This document shows positions 8,901 to 17,378 of a DNA stretch of 64,000 nt, piece after piece. Origin of the DNA: Thiospirillum jenense (lineage in GTDB: Bacteria; Pseudomonadota; Gammaproteobacteria; Chromatiales; Chromatiaceae); assembly GCF_014145225.1 (NCBI RefSeq), contig NZ_JABVCQ010000012.1, positions 1 to 64,000 on the forward strand. The letters run 5' to 3'. Positions within the stretch are counted from its first letter, which is position 1. Each line of letters begins with the position of its first letter. A program made the translations under genes and the position numbers. The notes below the pieces were generated by a model. That model saw nothing but the letters and a program-made list of their open reading frames with translations. It was not told where the DNA came from and searched no databases.

Positions 8901-9711
8901 TGCGCCACTGCGCTGCCCGTGTGGTCAGTTGTAAATGTGCCAACGGGTCGGGAATTTGCCACTGCTGCCGCAGCGCCGCGACGTATGGATTGCGCCACAC
9001 TGTAGCCAAATCGCTCATTTGCCAGTCGCTGTAGAGCCGCCCTGACCACGCCAGTGGCTGCGCAGCATCACCAGTCAACTGCGCCAAAACGGTCAAGTTG
9101 GTATTTAACACGTCGAGCGTCACGCGCCACTGGTGCTGATCACCGTGATTAATGTTGGTTAATTCAGTCACTTGCAGCGCCAGCGGCGGCTGGGCGTGTT
9201 GCTGATCATGCCAAGTCAGCCGACTGTTCAAGATCGCCACCCGCCCGTGCTGTAGTAAAAATGTCAAGGCGGCGGGATCGTCACTTTTTGGCAACGAGCG
9301 CAGCGCGGGAATGACTAATTCACCACTCGGCAGGCGTTGCACCGTCAAATCAAGTCCACTGATGCTGATCTGCAACAGGCGCGGGCGGTGAGCGCGCAGC
9401 GTTGCCAGCAGATCGAGTTGCACTGTCAACCGCTCGGCAGTCAGCGGCGCGGCGTGGGGTTGGTCAGGTGGTGATACTCTGATTTGGCGGGCGGTGAGGT
9501 GTGGCGTCGCGCCGTGCCAGTCGAGCGTGAGTTGCGTGGTGCGGAGTTCCAACCCGAGTTGCCGACTCAATGCGTCCAGCAGCGGCGCTTGCCAAAAGGT
9601 GGTGTGCGGCAGGATCAGTTGCGTTGTCACCACAATCAGTGCCGCGTTGGTCAGCAGCAACAGTAACAGTGCCGACAACAGCGGCGCGATCTTGCGTGTC
9701 AGTCGCAGCAT
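5905..9711 (-). CDS. yhdP: YhdP family AsmA-like envelope protein
   Basis: A 1268-residue protein matching YhdP in length (about 1266 in E. coli) and layout. It has one N-terminal membrane anchor (residues about 10-32, LLSALLLLLLTNAALIVV) followed by a long periplasmic stretch of repeating beta-rich segments. The C-terminal AsmA-like region contains LNVEPGVGRMLGILNVNAILRR, typical of YhdP. AsmA-like proteins (YhdP, TamB, YdbH) form bridge-like channels that move phospholipids to the outer membrane. A G-rich palindrome is inserted in frame at about residues 300-315 (see 8766-8812). The gene is markedly G+C-rich (near 60% by line counts). No clear Shine-Dalgarno precedes the ATG, only a C-run. 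Confidence 0.9.
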   Translation of the reverse strand: MLRLTRKIAPLLSALLLLLLTNAALIVVTTQLILPHTTFWQAPLLDALSRQLGLELRTTQLTLDWHGATPHLTARQIRVSPPDQPHAAPLTAERLTVQLDLLATLRAHRPRLLQISISGLDLTVQRLPSGELVIPALRSLPKSDDPAALTFLLQHGRVAILNSRLTWHDQQHAQPPLALQVTELTNINHGDQHQWRVTLDVLNTNLTVLAQLTGDAAQPLAWSGRLYSDWQMSDLATVWRNPYVAALRQQWQIPDPLAHLQLTTRAAQWRSWSELRGGQLTSAVHQVTVTDVQLQRVASTLHPPLQKGSGGDFLYKVGDILALGSLTAQARWQRDTGDWHTHLRHLGGGIFTTGWTLRGAWQPQRQQLTAALDALPINELRQLVQSAALPLPGQLQPLLAQPLGGQLQQVQIVANLPSVVKAPSNAAATWQLRGQIHDLTAAATAKLPGVKHLNVQFALTASGGVAHLHSTDGELDLRPYLLTALPLRHLDGELGWAFDAAGDLTISAPALVAITSDAYTETRLQLQFRAGDPSPAADIHLHLRDANAAAVGRYLPVKLVKPHLRRWLNQAIVAGELTSGDILLRGRLADYPFKTQQGIFLAVLQLRNGVLDYQPDNWPPLTELAAELRFTANSMEITAQNGQFLNTRLVSGSATLPDLAHATVLNLQLHGAGPASDGLRVLAETPLVDRFGHLSRAFEVTGDLGIELQLDVPLNSDAAWNYRGQLAFDGATSVALRPLGDLRDTLHFDQVRGQLTFTPQGLTAPSLNAQCDGRPLRVQIATTQANRAAGAQTLVTMTATVAVPQLARLFPNALWSVASGESAWQLTLALRNADVGAAAPPLTVQLSSDLRGTALQLPGSLGKSAAAARVLVITTRLIADQPPLLNIRLGTQVQLEIKQLAKDWLISAQVPEGRGQVRIPAASSRQPPLVAELQQLDLKPLLQQAAAAAGDAAAVKSPAAPRSANPRSWPAVTLSIGQLQWGELALGSAALQLVPDPLGIRLQALRVDGRWLTLSGTGSWTDESTRLNVHLSCADSGAVLKQLAIYQGLERGVLEATARLEWAAAPAEVTLAQVGGQIWFELGGGQLLNVEPGVGRMLGILNVNAILRRVTLDFSDVIADGLSFDRVSGQVQLERGRARLNPIQLLSPTADVRITGTTNLVRASVDHLVEITPKIGSGVALASAVAGGPLVGAAVYLVDKAAGGAVDRLSSYQYRVTGDWKQPTLQRTSAPTWSVGQQLTERVKMSSAALVPKKSPAPPADNWFLEQF
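8766..8812. repeat. Palindromic mini-repeat inserted in frame in yhdP
   Basis: The stem CCCCTTT (8788-8794) and AAAGGGG (8798-8804) encloses TGC, with flanking C- and G-runs. On the coding (minus) strand it reads as LHPPLQKGSGGDF, the peptide typical of translated 'CCCCTTT...AAAGGGG' dispersed repeats. It is unlike the surrounding YhdP sequence and keeps the frame open. Confidence 0.7.
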
Positions 9712-9894
9712 GAGGGGGGGAATCCGGCAAGCAGATCAATCCAGTGATGTGAGCGCTTGACCGCTTGGGTGGTGGCGTCAATCAGGATAAAACGCCAAGT
9801 TTAATAGGGCATCTCTCATCGTTTTGATTAAAGAAGTCAACTGATCCAGCACAGTTTCCATGAATAAATTGTTCATTCACGCTATTTAATCCAT

Positions 9895-10467
9895 TTAACC
9901 CCGCCGCTCAGAGGCCGATTTATTTACAGCGGTGGATGTTAAATAACGCGCTCGCCGCTGCCGCAGATGTTGAATTAAATGCCAGCGCCACAGTGTAATG
10001 ACGATGAAATACCCCAGCGCCGCACCGGCAGTGGCACAGATTAAACAGCCGAGTAAAAATGGCGCGAGGACGCCGGCCCAATTTTGCCAATTGAGCCAAT
10101 GATGCCAGTCAAGCCAAAAGCTCGCCATATCGCCTAAACTTTGCGCCGGCTGCCCCAGTAGCCAACAGCCGAGCAAATACGCGGCATAAAACATCGGCGG
10201 CGCGGTAATCGGATTTGTCACCCATGCTAAAACAACCGCAATCGGCAAATTAACGCGCAATTTAATCGCGGCTGCGGCGGCAATGAACATTTGCCCCATC
10301 ATCGGCAAATACATGACAAATAATCCCAGCGCCGTTGCACCCGCGACCGAGCGGCGGTTGAAATGCCACAGATTCGGGTCTTTGAATAGGTGACTAATGC
10401 CTTGAAAACTGGCATGACCGAGCAAAGTATGGCGAGTGGGCAGGCGATGTTTTAACCAGTGTTTCAA
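9895..10467 (-). CDS. DUF2062 domain membrane protein
   Basis: A 190-residue DUF2062 protein with three or so membrane segments (about residues 45-75, 80-105 and 135-165). It shows the family signature of a short basic N-terminus, ATALGLFVMYLPMMGQM and VTNPITAPPMFYAAYLLG. The start is TTG at 10467, supported by AGGA six bases upstream; the only nearby ATG runs into a stop. Function unknown. In many proteobacteria DUF2062 genes sit beside comEC, as here (divergent, 85 bp apart). Confidence 0.88.
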   Translation of the reverse strand: MKHWLKHRLPTRHTLLGHASFQGISHLFKDPNLWHFNRRSVAGATALGLFVMYLPMMGQMFIAAAAAIKLRVNLPIAVVLAWVTNPITAPPMFYAAYLLGCWLLGQPAQSLGDMASFWLDWHHWLNWQNWAGVLAPFLLGCLICATAGAALGYFIVITLWRWHLIQHLRQRRARYLTSTAVNKSASERRG

Positions 10468-10552
10468 GCGAATTCCTGCATGGGGTGAGAGGGCGATTAA
10501 ATGGCGGCGCTAGTATAGCCGTGCCAAGTGACGACATGCAGCGTGACTATTG

Positions 10553-12895
10553 ATGCAATTGCGCAATAGTCTCGCGTTTATTAGCGGCATCGGCGGCTAT
10601 TTTATTCAACCGCACCTGCCCGCCACCTGGCTGGTCGTCACCGCGCTACTGGTCACGGTCGGCATTGCGTGGCGCTGGCGCTGGATGTTACCGCTCGCCA
10701 TCGCGCTGGTCGGCTTCAATTACACCCATTTCACCGCCGGCCGCGAGTTAGCCAACCGCCTTGACCCGCAGTGGATTGGACAGGACGTGCAATTGATCGG
10801 GCGCATCACCAACCTGCCCGACGTCGGCGAGCGCTCAACCCGCGTCACCTTCGCCATCGAATCCGCCCGCCACCAGCTGCAACCCATCACTCTGCCGCGT
10901 CAGGTCAGCCTCAGTTGGTACGCCACGCCCGCCCAACCCGTGCCGCACCTGCGCGCCGGCTCGCGTTGGCAATTGACCGCCCGCCTCAAACCGCCGCACG
11001 GTCTCATCAACCCCGGCAGTTTTGACGCCGAACGCTGGTTCGCCACCGAACATCTCGGCGCCACCGGCAGCGTCCGCCCTAAACCACCGCCGCAATTGCT
11101 CGCCGCCGCCAGCGGACATGACCGCCTCAATCGCTGGCGACAGGGTTTGAGTGAACAAATCATTCACGCCCTCGGCGCCACGCCCGCCAGCGGTTTAATT
11201 CGCGCATTAGTGTTAGGGGATTGCACCGGCATGACCAGTGCGCAATGGCAAATATTCGCCCGCACCGGCACCAGTCATTTAATCGCCATCTCTGGCGCCA
11301 ATATCGGGTTAATTGCCGGTTTATTATTCTTAATCACCCGCTGGTTATGGTCACGCAGCGCCACGCTCGTATTATGGCTACCCGCCCCCCGCGCCGCCGC
11401 TATTGTCGCGTTAATCAGCGGAATTGGCTACAGTGCATTAGCCGGTTTCGCCATTGCCACGCAACGCGCCGCTATCATGTTAGCCGTCATTTTAATTGCC
11501 ACCATCAGCGGCCGCGCCCTCCGCCCCAGCAGCGGATTATTATTAGCGATGATCGGCGTCTTATTACTTGATCCCATCACCATTTTATCATTTGGTTTTT
11601 GGTTATCATTCGGCGCGGTGGCATTATTAATCTACGGATTAAGCGCCCGCCTCAGTCAACCCATCTCAAGCTGGCGCAGTGTCTTGCATCAACCAATTCA
11701 ACTCATCGCGCTATGGAGTTGGACACAATGGGTTGTCACGCTCGGATTATTACCTATCAGCGGCGCATTATTCGGTTATCAATCCGTGATCGGCTTTTTT
11801 ATCAACCTGATTATCATTCCGCTGTTTAGCATTTTTTTACCCATTTTATTAACCGCCACCGCCGCGAGCGTCCTATTTGATTGGTCACTGCCATTGCAGT
11901 TAATGGCCGATTTACTCACGCACACCGAACACTTATTAGCACAACTTGCGCAACTTTCATGGGCAATTATTCCGATGAGCGCCCGCCCCGTCTGGGTTTT
12001 GTGCGCACTGGGCATTGGCATTTTAATACTACTGGCACCCCGCGGCATCCCCGCTCGGTGGCTCGGCAGCATTTGGTTATTGCCATTTTTGTTCATTACC
12101 CCGTCACCACCCGCCCCCGGGCAGATTCAATTCACTTTACTCGACATTGGACAGGGTTTAAGCGCCGTTATTCGCACCGCCAATCATACGCTGGTGTATG
12201 ATCTTGGCCCGAGTTATTCCAGTGGATTTAATAGCGGCGAGCGCGTGGTGATGCCGTATTTACGCGCCGTTGGTATTCAACACATTGACCAGTTAATCAT
12301 TAGTCATGCCGATAATGACCACGCCGGCGGCTTGTCGGGTTTATTAGCCGGACAAATACCAATTCACCATGTTTTGAGTGGTGAACCGCAGCAATTAACC
12401 GGCGTCACCGCCGCGTTTTGTCAACGTGGTCAACATTGGCACTGGGACGGCGTTGATTTCGAGATATTACACCCCGATCAACCGCGCAATAACGGCAATG
12501 ATTGCTCATGCGTCTTAAAAATCCGCACCGGTCAATTCAGTGTTTTATTCACTGGCGACATTAGCAGTAAAATTGAAAAAGAATTGGTCAGGGTATTTGG
12601 TGCGCAATTAAACAGCGATCTTTTAATTGCCGCGCATCATGGCAGTGCCGGTTCAACATCATTGCAATTTTTACAGCAGGTGGCGCCGCAATGGGTGTTG
12701 TATTCAGCCGGTTATTTAAATCGCTATCGCTTTCCAACACAAAAGGTGCGCGAGCGGGTGAATGAATTGGGCATTAACAGTTTGAATACGGCCACGGCGG
12801 GTGCAATTGATTTTTTAATCACGCCAACCGGTTTTACTGCCCCGCAATTGGCGCGCCCGCAGGCGGCGCGGGTGTGGCGGCATGTGATGCAGTGA
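10553..12895 (+). CDS. comEC: DNA internalization-related competence protein ComEC/Rec2
   Basis: A 780-residue inner-membrane channel for single-stranded DNA uptake during transformation. It has an N-terminal soluble OB-like domain (about 30-200), the multi-pass Competence domain (about 210-510, with GTSHLIAISGANIGLIAG) and a C-terminal metallo-beta-lactamase-like domain from about 523 (LLDIGQGLSAVI, SHADNDHAGG, LFTGDI, AAHHGS). ATG at 10553 is chosen over the TTG immediately before it. Leucine codon use and G+C change abruptly near codon 213 (position 11193): about 2 of 26 leucines are TTA before, and the large majority in the next 100 codons after. The protein itself is full length and looks functional. 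Confidence 0.95.
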   Translation: MQLRNSLAFISGIGGYFIQPHLPATWLVVTALLVTVGIAWRWRWMLPLAIALVGFNYTHFTAGRELANRLDPQWIGQDVQLIGRITNLPDVGERSTRVTFAIESARHQLQPITLPRQVSLSWYATPAQPVPHLRAGSRWQLTARLKPPHGLINPGSFDAERWFATEHLGATGSVRPKPPPQLLAAASGHDRLNRWRQGLSEQIIHALGATPASGLIRALVLGDCTGMTSAQWQIFARTGTSHLIAISGANIGLIAGLLFLITRWLWSRSATLVLWLPAPRAAAIVALISGIGYSALAGFAIATQRAAIMLAVILIATISGRALRPSSGLLLAMIGVLLLDPITILSFGFWLSFGAVALLIYGLSARLSQPISSWRSVLHQPIQLIALWSWTQWVVTLGLLPISGALFGYQSVIGFFINLIIIPLFSIFLPILLTATAASVLFDWSLPLQLMADLLTHTEHLLAQLAQLSWAIIPMSARPVWVLCALGIGILILLAPRGIPARWLGSIWLLPFLFITPSPPAPGQIQFTLLDIGQGLSAVIRTANHTLVYDLGPSYSSGFNSGERVVMPYLRAVGIQHIDQLIISHADNDHAGGLSGLLAGQIPIHHVLSGEPQQLTGVTAAFCQRGQHWHWDGVDFEILHPDQPRNNGNDCSCVLKIRTGQFSVLFTGDISSKIEKELVRVFGAQLNSDLLIAAHHGSAGSTSLQFLQQVAPQWVLYSAGYLNRYRFPTQKVRERVNELGINSLNTATAGAIDFLITPTGFTAPQLARPQAARVWRHVMQ

Positions 12896-12970
12896 TATTC
12901 TGTATCAGAAAAGTGCCAATTGGCAGGCAAAACCGGTAATTGATTTTAGTTGGGCAGCAAAAAAATTCCT

Positions 12971-12988
12971 TATCAGTACAGACTGATA
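12971..12988. promoter_or_regulatory. Inverted repeat upstream of the NlpC/P60 gene
   Basis: TATCAGT and ACTGATA are perfect arms around ACAG. A second palindrome, TGCCAATTGGCA, lies near 12914. No T-run follows, so an operator is as likely as a structural element. It is 35 bp upstream of the candidate -35 box. Confidence 0.35.
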
Positions 12989-13022
12989 GCGCAATCTCCT
13001 CAATAAAAGGTAAAATTCACCC

Positions 13023-13051
13023 TTGACAGTATCGCCAGTTACGTCTAAAAC
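13023..13051 (+). promoter_or_regulatory. Sigma-70-type promoter for the NlpC/P60 lipoprotein gene
   Basis: TTGACA at 13023-13028 and TAAAAC at 13046-13051 are separated by 17 bp. The -35 is perfect and the -10 matches 4 of 6. The gene start is 67 bp downstream of the -10 box, preceded by GAGGGG. Confidence 0.55.
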
Positions 13052-13117
13052 TAACTAAATACAGGGAGTTGTGAGCGATACTGCGTGTATTACTTTAACT
13101 TTGACCGAGGGGAAATC

Positions 13118-13618
13118 ATGCGAGTATGGTATAAAAACAGCATCCTTGTTGCTATTTTGGTCACAATGGGATTGGCGCAGGGGTGCGCGAGTCGCGGCAG
13201 TAACGAGTTGAGCGGCGGCAAGTTCGAGCCGGATGCCGAGGACAGCCAGCGGGCTGACGTGGTGATGGCGGCGCTGTCGCAGGTTGGTACACCGTACGTT
13301 TATGGCGCAACCAAGCCCGGCGCAGCGCTCGATTGCAGTGCCTTGACTCAGTACGCGCACCGGGCGGCGGGTTTGGCGATTCCGCGTGCGTCCATGGCCC
13401 AGCGGGCAGCGGCGGCACCAGTGAAAAAACAACGGCTTGAAGCCGGCGATTTAGTTTTTTTTCGCACCGGTCCCGGCCAGTACCACGTTGGAGTGATGGT
13501 TGATGCGGCGCGTTTTGTTCATGCGTCCACGTCGGGACATCGGGTGTTAATTACGCACTTTGATACGCCGTATTGGAAAGCGCGTTATATTGGCGCTGGA
13601 ACTTATGTTAAACCATAA
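13118..13618 (+). CDS. NlpC/P60 family lipoprotein, peptidoglycan endopeptidase
   Basis: A 166-residue envelope lipoprotein. A lipoprotein signal ends at GLAQGC (Cys23), followed by an NlpC/P60 domain with the Cys-His-His triad: Cys73 in LDCSALTQYAH, His123 in GQYHVGVM and His135 in RFVHAST. It resembles MepS (Spr), which cuts D-Ala-mDAP crosslinks. The ATG at 13118 is preferred to an upstream GTG at 13085. It has GAGGGG five bases upstream and gives a clean signal peptide with a basic N-terminus. A strong promoter candidate lies at 13023-13051. Confidence 0.92.
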   Translation: MRVWYKNSILVAILVTMGLAQGCASRGSNELSGGKFEPDAEDSQRADVVMAALSQVGTPYVYGATKPGAALDCSALTQYAHRAAGLAIPRASMAQRAAAAPVKKQRLEAGDLVFFRTGPGQYHVGVMVDAARFVHASTSGHRVLITHFDTPYWKARYIGAGTYVKP

Positions 13619-13742
13619 TTCACAGATTCTTATTAGATTTTATTCAATTTAGGCAGTTTGCAATTATAACACCAGTGGTTTTGCCAATTAAACCTGTTTA
13701 ATACGCGAATCATTCAAGTCTGCAAACGTCTCATATCACTAT

Positions 13743-14201
13743 TCAATTTTTGGCTGTGGCTTGGTCTTTAGATGTGCGCACTGCAACCCAGTATTCTACG
13801 CCGGTTGTCGTGCGCTCTTTTTTCCACAGCGGCACTGCTTTTTTCAATTCATCAATTAAAAACTCACACGCTCGAAATGCTTCTTTGCGATGCGCACTCG
13901 CCACCGCAATTAAGACAATTGGTGTTTGCGGATTTAATTGCCCAACGCGGTGAATGATGCGCACTGCTTCTAATGGCCAGCGCAGCGCGGCTGTCTGTGC
14001 TAATGTCCGTATTGCCCGCTCGGTCATTTCGGGGTAATGCTCAATCTGCATGGTTGCAATGCGCTGATCATCATTAAAATCCCGCATGATGCCAACAAAA
14101 CTCACCAGCGCCCCGCTCTGCTGACAGTGATGTCGTATTGCAGCTTGTTCGACTTCAGGATCAAATAGATCAGTCCGGATTTGAATACTAATGTCAGTCA
14201 T
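13743..14201 (-). CDS. moaE: Molybdopterin synthase catalytic subunit
   Basis: A 152-residue MoaE, the large subunit that, with thiocarboxylated MoaD, inserts two sulfurs into precursor Z (cPMP) to make molybdopterin. Family blocks are GALVSFVGIMRDFN, MQIEHYPEMTE, HRVGQLNPQTPIVLIAVAS, AHRKEAFRACEFLIDELK and KAVPLWKKE with the catalytic lysines. MoaD, MoaA and MoaC are not in the window. An imperfect upstream dyad GTGAT-N6-ATCAC (14242-14257) lies before the start. Confidence 0.95.
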   Translation of the reverse strand: MTDISIQIRTDLFDPEVEQAAIRHHCQQSGALVSFVGIMRDFNDDQRIATMQIEHYPEMTERAIRTLAQTAALRWPLEAVRIIHRVGQLNPQTPIVLIAVASAHRKEAFRACEFLIDELKKAVPLWKKERTTTGVEYWVAVRTSKDQATAKN

Positions 14202-14293
14202 GGTTTATTTGTCGTAACCTGAAGCAAATGCACGGTTATTGGTGATATAAAAATCACGTTTGCAATAATGTTAATTACTCCGATTGAATGCAA

Positions 14294-14944
14294 TTAGTTA
14301 GAAACACTAAACCAATGCCACTGATAACCAGTGAGTGTTTTTAATTGCATGAATAATGCCGGCAATGGCATGACTTCACCAGGAAAAATTGCCTCGACAC
14401 TTAAAATAACTCGCCCAAATCCTGCATGATGCCCCCATTGCCATTGCCAGCCGGGTTGGTAATAATCACACGCCGCACACCGCAATAGCGGTTTATTATC
14501 ATTTTCTAACCAGTTAATTATTTGTTGTTGCCAATCAATAGCTGCTTTACCGCATACCGGACAGCGCGGCGGGCGTGTATTAAACCCTGAAAAAAAGCGG
14601 GGGTGTGTTGTTGGCCCTGCTAATTGCAAATGACAGGGCGGCACTGTGGCAGCAGTGGTTGATGTGTTGGGCAATTGTACCGCGCAGCCAGTGAATGCAA
14701 TGAAATGAAAAAACTGTTCACCACAGGTGAATGCAATTGGCTGGGTATCATCACACGCTGATCGGGTTAATTGCGTTCCTAATAACCCAAGTGCTTGTAA
14801 TTCAAACTGTAATTTTTGACAATTTGGTGCAGCATCAACTGGTTGTGGCGCTAATAATAAACGGCCGCTAGGTGGGGAAATTGGCATCATGGTGCGAAAT
14901 GCTGGTATTGTATGGTTGTTATAATTAAACAGTAGGTGATCCAA
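14294..14944 (-). CDS. Hypothetical zinc-ribbon protein
   Basis: A 216-residue cytoplasmic protein that I do not recognise by name. It has two CxxC pairs, CPVCGKAA and LRCAACDYY, about 30 residues apart near positions 127-157, which look like a zinc ribbon. The conserved-looking block CGEQFFHFIAFTGCAVQLP precedes them. There are no membrane segments. An alternative start is one of the two Met around residue 19 (MMPISPPSGR). It lies 92 bp upstream of moaE on the same strand, which could mean co-transcription but says nothing about function. Confidence 0.6.
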   Translation of the reverse strand: MDHLLFNYNNHTIPAFRTMMPISPPSGRLLLAPQPVDAAPNCQKLQFELQALGLLGTQLTRSACDDTQPIAFTCGEQFFHFIAFTGCAVQLPNTSTTAATVPPCHLQLAGPTTHPRFFSGFNTRPPRCPVCGKAAIDWQQQIINWLENDNKPLLRCAACDYYQPGWQWQWGHHAGFGRVILSVEAIFPGEVMPLPALFMQLKTLTGYQWHWFSVSN

Positions 14945-15473
14945 CGAACTGGCTATTTATACCTAGTGATTATTGGGAGTATACTACAGGGTGAGTGATG
15001 ATAAAACGATTGAGATTATCCGGTGACATCCAGTTAAAAATCGCATACGCATACAACAATACCAACCCGATTTTTTATTTAAATTGTAGCAAAAAAACTG
15101 CGCCCAAATTGTTTTTGTTACAGCCCATCATCACAATAATGAACGCTTGATAAACAGCACATTCTCATTTAAATATTGTCGCATCTGTTAAAAATACATA
15201 TTTTAAGTGGATTTTCGGTTTATACGATTCATTCCCATTCGCCCTTTGTCTGTTGAAAGACGTTATTTATTTATCCTTCGACAAGCTCTGAATGAGCGGC
15301 AATGATTAAAATGCTCGGAAATTGTTATTTATAGAATACATGAGAACTCATCATTAATCCGCTCGGATTTTAATTGTCAATTAAACATGACTATATTGAC
15401 TACTGTATAGTGCGTTAAACTACACCTACCGGCTGTGATCTCTGGTTAACAATTTAACAATAGTGACAACGTG
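14945..15473. other. Long intergenic region upstream of nifA
   Basis: About 530 AT-rich bases with no plausible gene. They hold a decayed dispersed repeat (15236-15299). Just upstream of nifA, a TTGACT near 15395 could be a -35 but has no good partner. I see no NifA-type TGT-N10-ACA site and no -24/-12 (GG-N10-GC) promoter that I would defend. Confidence 0.5.
15236..15299. repeat. Decayed palindromic dispersed repeat
   Basis: The left arm CATTCGCCCT...TGTTGAAAG (15236-15259) and the right arm CCTTCGACAAGCTC...GAATGAGCGG (15275-15299) resemble the two arms of the widespread 'CCTTCGACAAGCTCAGG' type palindrome, with several mismatches. They lie between divergent genes. Confidence 0.45.
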
Positions 15474-17054
15474 ATGTCTGAACTGTCTCATATCTTACCA
15501 AACACTGCATCGAGTGAACCCCGATTATCTTTGTTAGAAGCACAATTAGAAACTTTATTTGATGTGAGTTGTGTACTCAGTCGCTCACTCGACTTGCGTA
15601 CCACCTTATATGAAGTATTAAAAACCCTGCATGATCGCGGCCGCTTACATTTGGGCATGGTGAGTTTAATCGATGAAGACACTGGCGAATTGATTGTCAG
15701 CGCCCAATATAATGAACACGCCACACCGTTTGAAAAAGTGCGTTATCAATCTGGCGAAGGCGTGGTTGGCCGTATTTTTGAAATGAATGCCCCCTGGATT
15801 CTACCGCGTATTAATGATGAACCCCGCTTTCTTGACCGCCTTAATATTTATGATCGTCATTTACCCTTTATTGGTGTGCCAATTCGTATTGGCAATGAAG
15901 GCGCGGTTGGTGTATTTGCCGCCCAGCCACCAGTGGTTGATGGTTTATTAACAGAACATGCCCGGTTTCTGGAAATGGTGGCGAATTTAATTGGTCAAGC
16001 AGTGCGATTATCGCGCACCGTTGAAGCTGAACAAACCGCGTTGCGTGAGGAGCGCGATAAATTGCGGCGCCACTTAAAAGGTGAACATGGTTTTTTTAAT
16101 ATCATTGGGCATACACAACGAATGCGTTTTGTATTTGAACAAGTCCGTCAAGTTGCAAAATGGAGTACGACTGTATTATTACGCGGTGAATCCGGTACTG
16201 GTAAAGAGTTAATCGCAAATGCTATTCACTACAATTCACCACGCGGGCGGGGGGTTTTTATTAAACTCAATTGCGCTGCTTTGCCAGATAATTTATTAGA
16301 ATCTGAATTGTTTGGACATGAAAAAGGTGCATTTACTGGCGCGATTACACAACGCAAAGGGCGCTTTGAACAAGCGGATGGTGGGACATTATTTCTGGAT
16401 GAAATTGGTGAAATTTCTCCGGCATTTCAAGCAAAACTTTTGCGCGTATTACAAGAAGGTGAATTCGAGCGTGTTGGCGGCAATCGTACTCTCAAAGTCG
16501 ATGTACGCGTCATTGCTGCCACGAATCGGCATTTAGAACAAGCGGTAAAGATGGGCGAATTTCGTGAAGATTTATATTACCGTTTGAATGTTATGCCAAT
16601 TACAGTACCGCCACTCCGCGAGCGAATTGAAGATATTCCTGAATTAGCCCGATTTTTAGTTGCTAAAATTGCGCGGTTGCAGGGACGCGAACTAGAAATG
16701 ACCGATTCAGCATTAAGAATTTTAATGCAACATGATTGGCCAGGCAACGTGCGTGAATTAGAAAATTGCATGGAACGTGCCGCCGTGATGAGTGAAAATG
16801 GCATCATTGATCAGGCAGTTATTCAATTAGCTGGGCTGCATTTAGATATAGAAAACCATTTTAATCACGACGCAGTGCGCTCAATTTCTAATCTTGACTT
16901 GCAAGATGTTGAATTGGATGAGCGCGAGCGCGTAATTTCCGCACTTGAACAGGCCGGGTGGGTACAAGCTAAAGCAGCGCGTCTATTGGGTATGACACCG
17001 CGTCAAATTGCATATCGTATTCAAACACTGAACATCAAAGTGAAGCAATTTTAA
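15474..17054 (+). CDS. nifA: Nif-specific sigma-54-dependent transcriptional activator NifA
   Basis: A 526-residue activator with the NifA domain order: N-terminal GAF (about 20-190), AAA+ domain with Walker A GESGTGKE, the sigma-54-contacting GAFTGA loop and Walker B LFLDEIGE, then a Fis-type helix-turn-helix. The C-terminal [20 protein letters not shown] is close to NifA recognition helices, which makes NifA (or VnfA/AnfA) the best call over other sigma-54 activators. The interdomain linker lacks the cysteine cluster of oxygen-sensitive rhizobial NifA, so it should need a NifL-type partner. None is adjacent. ATG at 15474 is chosen over the GTG just before it. No nif structural genes are in the window. 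Confidence 0.82.
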   Translation: MSELSHILPNTASSEPRLSLLEAQLETLFDVSCVLSRSLDLRTTLYEVLKTLHDRGRLHLGMVSLIDEDTGELIVSAQYNEHATPFEKVRYQSGEGVVGRIFEMNAPWILPRINDEPRFLDRLNIYDRHLPFIGVPIRIGNEGAVGVFAAQPPVVDGLLTEHARFLEMVANLIGQAVRLSRTVEAEQTALREERDKLRRHLKGEHGFFNIIGHTQRMRFVFEQVRQVAKWSTTVLLRGESGTGKELIANAIHYNSPRGRGVFIKLNCAALPDNLLESELFGHEKGAFTGAITQRKGRFEQADGGTLFLDEIGEISPAFQAKLLRVLQEGEFERVGGNRTLKVDVRVIAATNRHLEQAVKMGEFREDLYYRLNVMPITVPPLRERIEDIPELARFLVAKIARLQGRELEMTDSALRILMQHDWPGNVRELENCMERAAVMSENGIIDQAVIQLAGLHLDIENHFNHDAVRSISNLDLQDVELDERERVISALEQAGWVQAKAARLLGMTPRQIAYRIQTLNIKVKQF

Positions 17055-17378
17055 TTACTAGAATGAAAAAACAAACTTAGCTGAAACAACGAATTTTCAG
17101 TGTAAAAACAATTATTTCAACACGATTAATGATTTAATTACTCAACTAACTAACTCTTGACAACAATCTATACATTTAACAAATGTTAGGATGTAGTGAG
17201 TTTGCTAACCATAGCATTCTTGGCAAATTTCCAATACGATTCGTTCCACACCGTATCTTACGCAAGCTCAACTTAAAAATTATCACGACTTAAACCGAAT
17301 CTTTTAGAAAAGACCCAATCATCACAGGGCACATCAGTCGTCACTCACCAGCAACTATATGATTGTTATTTTGCCCTT
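17055..17378. other. Intergenic region between nifA and the hybrid kinase
   Basis: About 320 AT-rich bases without a gene. CTGAAA/TTTCAG arms just after nifA form only a weak hairpin with no T-run. TTGACA at 17157-17162 is a perfect -35 match but lacks a convincing -10 at 16-18 bp. The kinase may have its own promoter here. Confidence 0.4.

Noticed and set aside
14242-14257. GTGAT-N6-ATCAC upstream of moaE as an FNR or CRP site
   Set aside because: The arms are only 5 bp and the spacing fits neither TTGAT-N4-ATCAA nor TGTGA-N6-TCACA. It could be chance.
15434-15452. TGTGATCTCTGGTTAACA upstream of nifA as a CRP or NifA site
   Set aside because: Only the left half matches CRP, and the TGT/ACA spacing is not the N10 of a NifA upstream activator site.
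17157-17190. TTGACA before the hybrid kinase as a full promoter
   Set aside because: The -35 is perfect but no acceptable -10 is found at 16-18 bp, so it is only noted in the intergenic entry.
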